Shown here: one piece after another, positions 46,427 through 54,908 of the stretch
Layout of the letters: each line of letters begins with the position of its first letter
How positions within the stretch are numbered: position 1 is the first letter of the stretch
Assembly (NCBI GenBank): GCA_023229685.1
Contig: JALNYT010000002.1
Coordinates: 762,552-826,551 of the forward strand
Source of the DNA: Sulfuritalea sp.
Lineage (GTDB): Bacteria > Pseudomonadota > Gammaproteobacteria > Burkholderiales > Rhodocyclaceae
Length of the DNA: 64,000 nucleotides
Direction: 5' to 3'
The notes under the pieces: model-generated
The model's input: only the letters and a program-made list of their open reading frames with translations
Databases searched by the model: none
Told to the model about the DNA's origin: nothing
Made by a program: the position numbers and the translations under genes

Positions 46427-48256
46427 ATGTGCGGCATCGTCGCGGCGGTGTCCGCACGCAACATCGTTCCGGTGTTGATCGAGGGGCTGATGAAGCTCGA
46501 GTACCGCGGCTACGACTCGGCCGGCCTGGCCCTGCTCAATCCGGGACTGACACGCCTGCGCAGCGTCGGCCGCGTCGCCGAACTGGCGACGCAGGCGACG
46601 GGCCTGGTGGCCCATCACGGCATCGCCCATACGCGCTGGGCGACGCATGGCGTGCCCTCCGAGCGCAACGCGCATCCGCACGTCTCCGCCGGGCTCGCGG
46701 TGGTGCATAACGGCATCATCGAAAACTACGCGGAACTGAAGCAGGACCTGATTGCGGACGGCTATGTCTTCGCCTCGGATACCGACACCGAAGTCATCTC
46801 CCATCTGATCCGGCGCACGTTGCGCTCGACGCCCGATCTGTTCGCTGCCGTGCGCCAGGCCACGCTGCGCCTGATCGGCGCCTACGCCATCGCCGTGCTG
46901 CAGGAGGGCGATGACCGTGTCGTCGTCGCCCGTCACGGTGCGCCGCTGCTGCTGGGCTTGGGCGAGGATGGCAACTACGCCGCGTCGGATGCGTCGGCCC
47001 TGTTGCAGGTTACGCGCCGCATGATCTATCTTGAAGACGGCGATGTCGCCGAGCTGACGCGCGATGCGGTGCGCATAGTCGGCGCTGGCGGCACGGCGCT
47101 GCATGTCCCGGCAGATCGTGCGGTACATCAAAGCACGCTCTCGGCGAACGACGTCGAGCTGGGCGACTACCGGCACTACATGCAGAAGGAGATCTTCGAG
47201 CAGCCGCAGGCGCTTGCCGCGACGCTGGAAATGATCGGCGGCGCGCACACCCTGAGCCCCAACCTGTTCGGCGTGGCGGCACCGGAGATGCTGCACAACG
47301 TGCGTTCGGTGCTGATCCTCGCCTGCGGCACCAGCTACCACGCCGGCCTCGTGGCGCGCTACTGGATCGAGCAGCTGGCAGGGATCGCCTGCAGCGTCGA
47401 GATCGCCAGCGAGTATCGCTATCGCGTCTCGGTGCCGAATCCGGAGCAGCTCGTGGTGGCGATTTCCCAGTCCGGCGAAACCGCCGACACACTGGCCTCG
47501 GTCAAGCATGCCAAGGCCCTCGGCATGGGACGCACGCTGGCGATCTGCAACGTGCCCGAATCGGCCATCGTGCGCGAATGCGCTCTGCGTTTCCTGACCC
47601 GCGCCGGGCCCGAGATCGGCGTCGCCTCGACCAAGGCCTTCACCACCCAGCTGGCCGCCCTGTTCCTGCTCGCGGTGACCCTGGCCAAGCAGGCCGGACG
47701 CCTGACCCCGGAGCAGGAGAGCGGACACCTGACGGCCCTGCGCCACCTGCCGGTGGCAGTGCAGAAAGTGCTGGCGCTCGAACCCGAAATCAAGGTCTGG
47801 GCTGCGCGCTTCGCCGACAAGCAGCACGCGCTGTTCCTCGGCCGCGGCCACCATTATCCGATCGCGCTGGAAGGCGCGCTGAAGCTCAAGGAAATCTCCT
47901 ACATCCATGCCGAGGGCTATCCCGCGGGCGAACTCAAGCACGGCCCGCTGGCGCTGGTGGATAAGGACATGCCTGTCATCAGCATCGCGCCCAACGACGC
48001 GCTGCTGGAAAAGCTCAAGTCCAACCTGAAGGAAGTCGCGGCGCGCGGCGGCGAACTCTATGTCTTCGCCGATGCCGATTCTGCGGTGGACCAGGAAGCG
48101 GGCGTGCATGTCCTGCGTCTGCCCGAGCACTACGGCCTGCTGTCACCGGTGCTGCATGTCGTTCCGCTGCAGTTGCTGTCCTATCACGCTGCGCTGGTGA
48201 AGGGCACGGACGTGGACAAGCCGCGAAATCTCGCCAAGAGCGTCACGGTAGAGTGA
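46427..48256 (+). CDS. glmS: Glutamine-fructose-6-phosphate aminotransferase
   Basis: GlmS makes glucosamine 6-phosphate from fructose 6-phosphate and glutamine, the committed step to amino sugars. It has 609 residues. The catalytic nucleophile is Cys2 (MCGIV); glutamine is bound through RWATHG (about 73-78) and GIIENY (about 98-103). Two sugar isomerase domains follow, with ACGTSYHAG near 303-311 and the C-terminal KSVTVE tail that closes the active site. The copy of the 22-bp repeat encodes the linker IVGAGGTA near residue 217-224, in the variable region between the two halves. Paired with glmU. Confidence 0.97.
   Translation: MCGIVAAVSARNIVPVLIEGLMKLEYRGYDSAGLALLNPGLTRLRSVGRVAELATQATGLVAHHGIAHTRWATHGVPSERNAHPHVSAGLAVVHNGIIENYAELKQDLIADGYVFASDTDTEVISHLIRRTLRSTPDLFAAVRQATLRLIGAYAIAVLQEGDDRVVVARHGAPLLLGLGEDGNYAASDASALLQVTRRMIYLEDGDVAELTRDAVRIVGAGGTALHVPADRAVHQSTLSANDVELGDYRHYMQKEIFEQPQALAATLEMIGGAHTLSPNLFGVAAPEMLHNVRSVLILACGTSYHAGLVARYWIEQLAGIACSVEIASEYRYRVSVPNPEQLVVAISQSGETADTLASVKHAKALGMGRTLAICNVPESAIVRECALRFLTRAGPEIGVASTKAFTTQLAALFLLAVTLAKQAGRLTPEQESGHLTALRHLPVAVQKVLALEPEIKVWAARFADKQHALFLGRGHHYPIALEGALKLKEISYIHAEGYPAGELKHGPLALVDKDMPVISIAPNDALLEKLKSNLKEVAARGGELYVFADADSAVDQEAGVHVLRLPEHYGLLSPVLHVVPLQLLSYHAALVKGTDVDKPRNLAKSVTVE
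47077..47098 (+). repeat. 22-bp dispersed repeat, copy in glmS
   Basis: AGTCGGCGCTGG-CGGC-ACGGCG, preceded by CGCAT. The 19-bp CGCATAGTCGGCGCTGGCG is identical to the matB copy. Encodes I-V-G-A-G-G-T-A. Confidence 0.65.
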
Positions 48257-48370
48257 CGTGGTACGCCGCCGGGCGTGAATTGGAAGCCACTTAGTAGATC
48301 CGTCAGCTCAGAAGCCGAGAAATAGCGCGGCTGTGCGAATGGTTCTGGCTGGCGGCGACCGCAACGTGCG

Positions 48371-49147
48371 CTATTTGTCGACGAATGCCCTCTCGATCAC
48401 ATAATGTGCCGGCTGACCAACATGCGGGGAGACGACGAACCCTCTGCTATCCAGTAGTTTGGTGGTGTCCTTGAGCATGCTCGCACTGCCGCAGATCATC
48501 ACCCGATCGCGCCCGGGGTCGAGTGGTGGAAGCCCTATGTCCTCAAACAGCTTGCCACTCTCGATCAAATCAGTCAGCCGGCCCTGATGGTGGAAAGGCT
48601 CGCGCGTTACGGTAGGGTAATAGACCAGCTTCGCCCTCACCGCGTCGCCAAAGAATTCGTTTTGCGGCAGTTCATTCTGTATGAAATCCGCGTAGGCGAG
48701 CTCGGTGACATAACGCACGCCATGGACGAGCACGACCTTCTCGAACCGTTCGTAGGTTTCAGGGTCTTTGATGATGCTCATGAAGGGGGCAAGGCCCGTT
48801 CCCGTACACAGGAGGTAGAGATTTTTTCCCGGCAGGAGGTCATGAACCACCAACGTTCCGACGGGCTTGCTGCTGACGAGGAGTGGATCGCCGACCTTCA
48901 GGTGTTGCAGGCGCGATGTGAGCGGCCCGTCTTGGACCTTGATGCTGAAGAATTCGAGATGCTCCTCGTAGTTTGCGCTGGCTATGCTAAATGCGCGTGT
49001 AAGCGGACGGCCGTCCAGCTCCAGGCCGATCATGATGAAATGACCATTGTGAAATCGCAGCCCCTGATCGCGGGTCGTCCTGAAACTGAATAGGCGTGCG
49101 CTCCAATGATGAACATGGAGAACACGCTCTGTAACAAAATCCGCCAT
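48371..49147 (-). CDS. Ferredoxin-NADP reductase of the benzoyl-CoA reductase operon
   Basis: This is a 258-residue FNR-family flavoprotein of the bacterial Fpr type. The FAD-binding RAFSIASANYEE lies at 50-61, the NADP-binding loop CTGTGLAPFMSII at 113-125 and the C-terminal tail ERAFVDK at 252-258. It should move electrons between NADP(H) and a ferredoxin. It is the last gene of the benzoyl-CoA reductase operon, 61 bp after the ferredoxin gene, so it probably regenerates reduced ferredoxin, although NADPH alone is a weak donor for this purpose. GGAGG precedes ATG 49147. Confidence 0.88.
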   Translation of the reverse strand: MADFVTERVLHVHHWSARLFSFRTTRDQGLRFHNGHFIMIGLELDGRPLTRAFSIASANYEEHLEFFSIKVQDGPLTSRLQHLKVGDPLLVSSKPVGTLVVHDLLPGKNLYLLCTGTGLAPFMSIIKDPETYERFEKVVLVHGVRYVTELAYADFIQNELPQNEFFGDAVRAKLVYYPTVTREPFHHQGRLTDLIESGKLFEDIGLPPLDPGRDRVMICGSASMLKDTTKLLDSRGFVVSPHVGQPAHYVIERAFVDK

Positions 49148-49208
49148 ATGCTTGACCTCCTCAACTGAAATTCAGAAAATCGCTTTTCGAACTGCGCGCC
49201 CGGAGCTT

Positions 49209-49535
49209 CTATTCGCGCTGCAGCAGCTGGAACTTTTCCTTGATGCGGGACCACATGTCTGCCTCCGGCAACGCCTCTTTCTTTTCCACGATGGGCTTCC
49301 AGGTTGCCGACAACTCGGCATTGAGCGCCGTGTAGTGCTGCATGTCTTCCGGTACGTCGCTCTCGGCATAGATCGCATCGACCGGGCACTCCGCTACGCA
49401 CAGCGTGCAGTCGATACACTCGTCCGGATCGATGACGAGAAAGTTGGGACCCGCACGGAAGGCATCCACGGGGCATACGACCACGCAGTCGGTGTGCTTG
49501 CAGTTGATGCAGGATTCAGTCACGACATAAGTCAC
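49209..49535 (-). CDS. bzdM: Ferredoxin, 7Fe (FdxA) type, benzoyl-CoA reductase donor
   Basis: This is a 108-residue ferredoxin. Cysteines at positions 8, 11, 16 and 20 (CINCKHTDCVVVCP) and CIDCTLCVAEC (39-49) match Azotobacter ferredoxin I, which carries one 3Fe-4S and one 4Fe-4S cluster, and the PEDMQ plus LNAELS C-terminal extension also matches. Free Cys24 of that protein is Ala here. The start is GTG 49535 with GAGAGGAGC upstream; longer frames are antisense-like. It follows the ATPase subunit genes by 38 bp, the position of bzdM in the Azoarcus bzdNOPQM order, so it is the likely electron donor to benzoyl-CoA reductase. Confidence 0.82.
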   Translation of the reverse strand: MTYVVTESCINCKHTDCVVVCPVDAFRAGPNFLVIDPDECIDCTLCVAECPVDAIYAESDVPEDMQHYTALNAELSATWKPIVEKKEALPEADMWSRIKEKFQLLQRE

Positions 49536-49573
49536 TTTTCCGCTCCTCTCCCAAGACCGTGCGCCGGCCTGGC

Positions 49574-50560
49574 CTATACGACCGCTTCGCCGAGCTTGTG
49601 CATGACGATCTGTTTGACGACCTGTTTGGCGACCACAGGGCAATCGGCCGCCTGGCCACATGGCTCGGCAGGCTTCTTGACCGCGATCGCCGACCAGCGG
49701 CGGCGACGGACGGTCTCGACATAGCCCTCCTGCCCGGCCGACGGGGGGATGGGTTTGCCTTCGGCGAGCAGCTTCTCGATGCGCCGCAAGCCCAGGAATG
49801 CCGCACCGTAGGCGCCGTTGAGCTGGCCCAGGCCGTTGGCAGCCACGTTGAGTTTCGCCGTTAGATTCTTTTCCAGCGCATTGACCATGGCCACGTTTCG
49901 TGTCATGCCGCCAGTCAGCATGAAGCCGGGCTCGAGTCCGACACGGCGCATCAGTTGCACCGCGCGGCCGCCGAGCGCCACCATCGCGCCCATCATGATG
50001 TCTTCCGCCGGAACCCCGTTCGACAAGTGATTGATTACCTCGGACTCGGCAAACACTGCGCATACGCTGCTTACCTCGACCGGCTTGGTCGAGCGCATCG
50101 CATACGGGCCGATGTCGTCGGTGGTAAGCCCCAGGTAGCGCGCCGTCTTTTCCAGGAACGCGCCGGTGCCGGCCGCGCACTTGTCGTTCAGCCGGAACGC
50201 CTTTACGCGTCCATTTTCGTCGACGCGTATGGCCTTGATATCCTGGCCGCCGATGTCGAGGATGGTGCGCGTGTCGGGGAACAGATGCACGGCCCCCTGC
50301 GCATGTGCGGTGAGCTCGGTCACTTGCGTGTGGCGGTAGGCTACTGTGTAGCGGCCGTATCCGGTTGCCGCGACGTAGTTGATTTGGGAGCGCTCGAGGC
50401 CGCAGTCCTTCAGCAGTTCGTCGAATACGCTCTCCGAAGCCTGCCCCAGCTTGAATCCCGTGCGCCGCACGGCGGTGCCGACTACCTCGCGCTTATCGTT
50501 GAGAACAATCGCCTTCGAGTAAGTGGAACCGATATCGATACCCGCAACGTATAACATCAT
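49574..50560 (-). CDS. bzdQ: Benzoyl-CoA reductase ATPase subunit (BzdQ/BcrD type)
   Basis: This is a 328-residue ATPase of the BadF/BadG/BcrA/BcrD family, which hydrolyses ATP to drive electrons at very low potential to the ring-reducing subunits. The actin-like phosphate loops are GIDIGSTYSKA (7-17) and DIGGQDIKA (102-110). Cys128 in NDKCAAGTG and Cys167 in VCAVFAESEV bind the 4Fe-4S cluster shared with the partner subunit. The C-terminal about 60 residues are a basic extension. The start overlaps the bzdP stop by 4 bp. Confidence 0.85.
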   Translation of the reverse strand: MMLYVAGIDIGSTYSKAIVLNDKREVVGTAVRRTGFKLGQASESVFDELLKDCGLERSQINYVAATGYGRYTVAYRHTQVTELTAHAQGAVHLFPDTRTILDIGGQDIKAIRVDENGRVKAFRLNDKCAAGTGAFLEKTARYLGLTTDDIGPYAMRSTKPVEVSSVCAVFAESEVINHLSNGVPAEDIMMGAMVALGGRAVQLMRRVGLEPGFMLTGGMTRNVAMVNALEKNLTAKLNVAANGLGQLNGAYGAAFLGLRRIEKLLAEGKPIPPSAGQEGYVETVRRRRWSAIAVKKPAEPCGQAADCPVVAKQVVKQIVMHKLGEAVV

Positions 50561-51378
50561 GCCTCCTCCGCGATTGCAGTCGCGAGTTGTTGTGCCGTGC
50601 CGAAAGCGCGGTCGTGAGCGAATAGTGCGGCGCCAAGGGCGCCAATAAAGTGAGCGTCCGGACTGACGTTGATCGGAATCCCCAACTGCTGCGCCAGCAG
50701 CTTGACCATGGCGATGTTGCGGCTCACGCCGCCGGTGAAGGTGGCTTCGGACGTGATGCCGACTCGCCGCGCCAGTGACACGCAGCGGTTGGTGATGGCC
50801 TCATGCACTCCCATCAGCACGTCCTCGGGAAGGCAGCCCTTGGCGAGATGGCTGATGATCTCCGACTCAGCGAACACCGTGCAGGTTGTCGTGATGCGCA
50901 CCGGGTTGGTCGACTTGAGCGATAGCGGCCCCAATTCCGAGAGCGGCATTTCGAGTGCGTAGGATGCAGCGCCCAGGAAGCGCCCGGTGCCGGCGGCGCA
51001 CTTGTCGTTCATCGTGAAGTCCTCGACCTGCCCCTCGGGGCCGACGCGGATCGCCTTGGTGTCCTGACCGCCGATGTCGATCACCATGCGCGTCTTGGGG
51101 AACAGCTGGACCGCCCCGCGAGCATGGCAACTGATTTCGGTCACTTGCTCGTTGCCGAAAGTTACTTTGTATCGGCCGTAGCCGGTCGCAACGACATATT
51201 CGATCTGATCTTCCGCGAGGTCGGCATTCTTGAGTGCCGCCAGGAAGGCGTCCTGCGCAATGGTTACCATGCTGGTTTCCATGTCGAGCAAGGCGCGTCC
51301 GACGATGGTCCGGTTCCGATCGATGATGATCGCCTTGGTCTGCGTGGATCCGACGTCAACTCCTGCTACGTATTTCAT
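50557..51378 (-). CDS. bzdP: Benzoyl-CoA reductase ATPase subunit (BzdP/BcrA type)
   Basis: This is a 273-residue partner ATPase with GVDVGSTQTKA (6-16), DIGGQDTKAIRVG (101-113), Cys127 in NDKCAAGTG and Cys166 in TCTVFAESE. The Thauera BcrA subunit is about 436 residues, but both ATPase subunits here are short, as in the Azoarcus BzdP/BzdQ pair. That is my reason for the bzd names. I start at ATG 51378; an open frame runs further upstream but lies antisense-frame inside bzdO. It overlaps bzdO by 4 bp. Confidence 0.85.
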   Translation of the reverse strand: MKYVAGVDVGSTQTKAIIIDRNRTIVGRALLDMETSMVTIAQDAFLAALKNADLAEDQIEYVVATGYGRYKVTFGNEQVTEISCHARGAVQLFPKTRMVIDIGGQDTKAIRVGPEGQVEDFTMNDKCAAGTGRFLGAASYALEMPLSELGPLSLKSTNPVRITTTCTVFAESEIISHLAKGCLPEDVLMGVHEAITNRCVSLARRVGITSEATFTGGVSRNIAMVKLLAQQLGIPINVSPDAHFIGALGAALFAHDRAFGTAQQLATAIAEEA

Positions 51379-52754
51379 GCCAGACTCCCTTTTCCGGTGG
51401 GAACTTCCTTGCCGCGCAACGGACCGGCGCCGCCCCGCTGCTGCAACGCCTCGAAGAAGGCATCGACGCGGTTCTTGATCTGGGCATCCGCCCAATAGCG
51501 CGGATCGATCAGATCCGATTCGATGTACAGGGTCGGAATATTGAGCCGCTTCGAAATGTAGTCGCGCGTGTCGGCCATGCCGGCCGAGACGAAGCGGCAG
51601 CTCTTGATGCCGTGGAAGACGACGCCATCCACGCCGTAATCCCTGATCTGCTTTTCCATGCGTTCGTGCGCGAAGAACTGGTTGCTCAAACCACGCTGGG
51701 CTGCCAGAGCGGTCACTTCGGCCAGGCTTTCGAGCGGACGCGAAGTGTCGTACAGCAGTTCCGCGGCATCCATGCCGCCGGCAGCGAAGGTAAGGTAATC
51801 GGAATAGGCGAACACGCCGCCCCAGGTTTCGAACAGTTCCACCAGCCTCCTCATTGAGACATAGCACGGTGTGCCGGAGAACAGCAGGCGGAAGCGCTCC
51901 TCGGGGACACGGCCTTCGCCGCGCGCCACTTTGGCCCTGATGTCTTCCTCGAGCCGGCGCATGAACTCGACCCCTTCAACGGTGCCGCGGTACACGTTCA
52001 TGATGCCAATGTAGGTGAGGCCATCCAGCATCGCGTTGTAGGGTGCGGGACACACGCGGTTGAGCTCCATCACGTTGTTCCAGTGGATCACCATCTGATT
52101 CACCCGGCCCTGGATTTCCGCCAGGCGATCGATGTCGAAGCGTTTGCCGGTGATCTTTTCGCACTTCGCGATCAAATCCTTAAACTGATCCTCGACCCAG
52201 CGCGAGTCGGTCGAATGCTGGGCGTCGCCCGGGCGGACCGCCCAGTTCGAAGTGCGTTGGCCGGGCAGGTCAAGCACGAAGCTCGGCATCTTGTGGCGGC
52301 GCTCCCAGATCTCTGCCCACTTGATGAAGGTGCCGCACATGTTGGAGGAAATCGACAGGTCGGGCTTGGGTATTTTCCCGACCGGATGCTCTTCTTCCTT
52401 CAACATCATGCCGACGTCGGCCTTGACGTAGGAGCAGACATCGGGCGACATGCCGTAGTCTTCAGAGATGCGGATGAACTCCGCCGAGGTCTTGCGCACG
52501 CCGCTCTGCAGCGAATTAATCTCGGGGAACACCATGTGAAAATCGAAGCTGCGCAGGATCTCGATGGCGTTGCCCATCACGAAGACGTTGGCGACCGGCT
52601 CCTTGCGCTCGTTGGCAGTTTCCAGGGTCGTGTACCACTGCTTGATCAGGCGCTGGCCCTCGTCATGCGCGTTGAAGGGGGTCCATACGGCGTGGCTTGC
52701 CGGTGCGGTGTGACGCGTGTCCGAAACGGCTTCTGCGATTGCGGTAGTCATCAT
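51375..52754 (-). CDS. bzdO: Benzoyl-CoA reductase catalytic subunit (BzdO/BcrB type)
   Basis: This is a 459-residue subunit of the 2-hydroxyacyl-CoA dehydratase D superfamily. Together with BzdN it holds iron-sulfur clusters and the substrate site where the ring of benzoyl-CoA is reduced to a dienoyl-CoA. Conserved segments include SSNMCGTFIKWAE (about 136-148), LFSGTPCYVSMRRL (about 289-302) and GIKSCRFVSAGMADTR (about 385-400), each with a cysteine likely to be a cluster or active-site ligand. ATG 52754 or the adjacent ATG 52751 starts it, with GGAGA upstream. It is 10 bp after bzdN. Confidence 0.88.
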   Translation of the reverse strand: MMTTAIAEAVSDTRHTAPASHAVWTPFNAHDEGQRLIKQWYTTLETANERKEPVANVFVMGNAIEILRSFDFHMVFPEINSLQSGVRKTSAEFIRISEDYGMSPDVCSYVKADVGMMLKEEEHPVGKIPKPDLSISSNMCGTFIKWAEIWERRHKMPSFVLDLPGQRTSNWAVRPGDAQHSTDSRWVEDQFKDLIAKCEKITGKRFDIDRLAEIQGRVNQMVIHWNNVMELNRVCPAPYNAMLDGLTYIGIMNVYRGTVEGVEFMRRLEEDIRAKVARGEGRVPEERFRLLFSGTPCYVSMRRLVELFETWGGVFAYSDYLTFAAGGMDAAELLYDTSRPLESLAEVTALAAQRGLSNQFFAHERMEKQIRDYGVDGVVFHGIKSCRFVSAGMADTRDYISKRLNIPTLYIESDLIDPRYWADAQIKNRVDAFFEALQQRGGAGPLRGKEVPTGKGSLA

Positions 52755-52764
52755 GATTCTCCAG

Positions 52765-53949
52765 TTAAGCCAGCGCGAACAATAGGGATTCGGCGAAGGT
52801 TTCGAGCTGCATCGACATTTGTTCGAACGAGGTCATCTTCTCTTCGAACTCGAGCACCAGATACTGGACGCCCGCCTCGTCGAGGTCCTTGGACCAGAAC
52901 AGCTGATCGTCCAGGCCGGGCTCGCAGAATTTCGCTGCCGTGAGGATCGCGGCATCGGCCTTGGCTGCGCGCAGCATGGCCATCAGATAATCGCTCTTGG
53001 GCTTGCGCTCATCGTGCTGCACCGGGCTGGCGTTGGAGCGCTCGATATAGCTTTCTGCGAGCGCCCAGATCGGATCGCCGACATCCTCCGGCACATCTTT
53101 ATTGAGCCAGCGCTGGCCGATCAGCAGATCGTCGTCCACGATGAAACAGGCATCGTCGATGGCTTCGAGCATCTCGAGCGGCGGCTGTTCGCAAAAGCCG
53201 CCGACGAAGATGACGCGCGGTTTGTCTTGCGCCGCGACATGGCGGTGCCGGATCGCGTCGAGCGCCTGCTCGAGAAGCTCGATGTGCTCCTCGCAAGTAA
53301 TGCGGGTTCCGGCACGCACCAGCATGTAGGATTCAGAGCAACTCAGCTTCCACGGCTCTTCGCGCCGGATCTCGTACAGATCGCGCATCAGTCGACGTTT
53401 CTTGTTGTACAGGCGGATGCTCGACCGGATCGCGGCGTCGCTAATAGGGTGGCCGACTTTGCGCGCCAGTTCGGCCCGCAGCCGCTGGTATTCGGAGGCG
53501 ATATAGCGGACCGCTCCCGGCGTGTTCGGGTTCTGCGGCAGGTACAGAATCTCCGACATCTGATCGGGCAGGTTGCGCGACCAGATGCCGGCAAGATGCT
53601 TGGCTGCGTCGCAGATGGGGTGGGTAACGAAACCGGTCAGACCTGCGAGCGTTCCGTTCAAGCCAAGTTCCGTGGTTGAACGACAAATCGAGCAGATAAA
53701 GGAGCCCATCCGCGAGTCGGCGTGTTTCATCTCAAGCTTGTTGCCACCGCCAAGGATGTTGACAGGCAAGAGGCCCGCCGCGTGGGCGATCTCGTCGGGG
53801 AAATAGACGGGGAAATGACCGAGAGTGCCGGTAAAGCCTTCCGGCAGTGCATTCGAGTCAGGAATCCCGGCATCCAGAGCGGCTGTGTGACAGCGTTCGA
53901 GGATCGCAGTAAGTTGAGCTTCGTGGGCTAGGGTGATCTGGGCTGACAC
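52765..53949 (-). CDS. bzdN: Benzoyl-CoA reductase catalytic subunit (BzdN/BcrC type)
   Basis: This is a 394-residue paralogue of BzdO and first gene of the operon bzdN-bzdO-bzdP-bzdQ-bzdM-reductase. Cysteines in FICSICRSTTELGL (about 84-97), HPICDAAKHLAG (about 110-121) and AKFCEPGLDDQL (about 350-361) are typical of the BcrC group. The start is GTG 53949 with a near-perfect AAGGAGGT five bases before it. Substrate could be benzoyl-CoA or a substituted analogue such as 3-hydroxy- or methylbenzoyl-CoA; sequence alone does not settle this. No dienoyl-CoA hydratase or ligase gene of the pathway lies in the window. Confidence 0.88.
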   Translation of the reverse strand: MSAQITLAHEAQLTAILERCHTAALDAGIPDSNALPEGFTGTLGHFPVYFPDEIAHAAGLLPVNILGGGNKLEMKHADSRMGSFICSICRSTTELGLNGTLAGLTGFVTHPICDAAKHLAGIWSRNLPDQMSEILYLPQNPNTPGAVRYIASEYQRLRAELARKVGHPISDAAIRSSIRLYNKKRRLMRDLYEIRREEPWKLSCSESYMLVRAGTRITCEEHIELLEQALDAIRHRHVAAQDKPRVIFVGGFCEQPPLEMLEAIDDACFIVDDDLLIGQRWLNKDVPEDVGDPIWALAESYIERSNASPVQHDERKPKSDYLMAMLRAAKADAAILTAAKFCEPGLDDQLFWSKDLDEAGVQYLVLEFEEKMTSFEQMSMQLETFAESLLFALA

Positions 53950-53973
53950 GGGGCACCTCCTTCTGATTTAGGT

Positions 53974-53995
53974 AACCATAAACGGCACTATGGTT
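53974..53995. promoter_or_regulatory. Inverted repeat over the bzdN transcription start
   Basis: AACCATA (53974-53980) and TATGGTT (53989-53995) are perfect inverted arms with an 8-bp spacer. They cover the predicted start site of bzdN transcription, the expected place for a repressor. Confidence 0.5.
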
Positions 53996-53998
53996 CAT

Positions 53999-54041
53999 AT
54001 CGTATATCGACATGGCGACATAGTGCATTGACCTAAATCAA
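53999..54041 (-). promoter_or_regulatory. FNR-dependent promoter of the bzd operon
   Basis: TTGACCTAAATCAA (54028-54041) matches the FNR box TTGAT-N4-ATCAA at 9 of 10 bases. On the minus strand TACGAT (54004-53999) is a fair -10. The box centre falls 41-42 bp before the predicted start near 53992, the classic class II activator position. The 5' leader would be about 43 nt. Confidence 0.7.
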
Positions 54042-54908
54042 GTATCCGACTATTTTACTCAGGTAATAGCACTACTGGGATGGCGGCCTTTTGCTCATGA
54101 AATTTACACAAGTTATTATTAATCAATTAGTTGCGTTGTACCTAGGTCAGCCAGTCCGACCCAGGCAAACCGCATGGCTCAATTCGGCGCAAGAGATGGA
54201 AGCGAGATAGCCACCTCGCCGACACCTGCTCTCCCCTGCACCGGAATCATCTGGCGCGCTCGAAGTCGATGTTGTCTCGCCACCGCCAACTGTTAAGGGA
54301 AGCGCCCCTTGCAATCGCAACCCATCGCCGCGGGGAGCGCCGGTATCAGGGTGAACCTGCCGTTCCCACGGCTAGAACGTGGTTTGAGTGACAGGAGAGC
54401 CTCAGCCAGGGGAGCGGAAGTACATCTAACCAGAGTCACTGACCGCTTCCGCTGCGTCTCCGACTTTCGGGTCCATATATCTATACGGCATTGCGAACGG
54501 CCGGTTCCCAGTCTTCGGCTCTATGGTTGAATGTCTGCTTCCAATTTTCCCCAGTGACTCTTACGGACACGAAGCGGAAGCACGAGTGCCAGATGTCATG
54601 AGCTTGGAATGGGTGCTGCGGAGATGGCTGCCATCCACGTGCAAGCGCTCTGTAAACTTCAGCCGGCGGACATTTACCTACGAAAATGGAGGCATTGAGC
54701 GAGGCTCGACGGACTATCTTTATTTCGTGCAAAACCCAAAGGCTAGAATTGGCATTCCCGACGGACTTTTCGCAACTCTCGGGCTATAGAAGAGTCAGCA
54801 ACTTAGGAAGTGCGTTCGCGACGGACTCTATTTATTCCAATCAGAACCGGCGTGTCTCCATGCAGGGCAATCCGGCCTCACCATGCAGCCAGTGTTTTTC
54901 GTTCCGTC

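Larger units (their letters stand above)
53950..54908. other. 959-bp intergenic region between the gentisate and benzoyl-CoA reductase operons
   Basis: The bzdN-proximal 90 bp hold the promoter and operator-like elements listed separately. From about 54060 to 54908 the sequence is less GC-rich than its surroundings, with an AT-rich patch at 54100-54140. Short frames (for example 54523-54789) lack family similarity, a good ribosome site and the codon pattern of neighbouring genes. I see no gene in it. Confidence 0.6.

Noticed and set aside
51379..51867. Upstream extension of bzdP
   Set aside because: It overlaps bzdO in another frame. The ATG at 51378 directly precedes the conserved YVAGVDVGST motif.
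54523..54789. 88-codon frame in the large intergenic region
   Set aside because: No family, no ribosome site and a competing frame on the other strand at 54481-54732. I see no reason to call either a gene.
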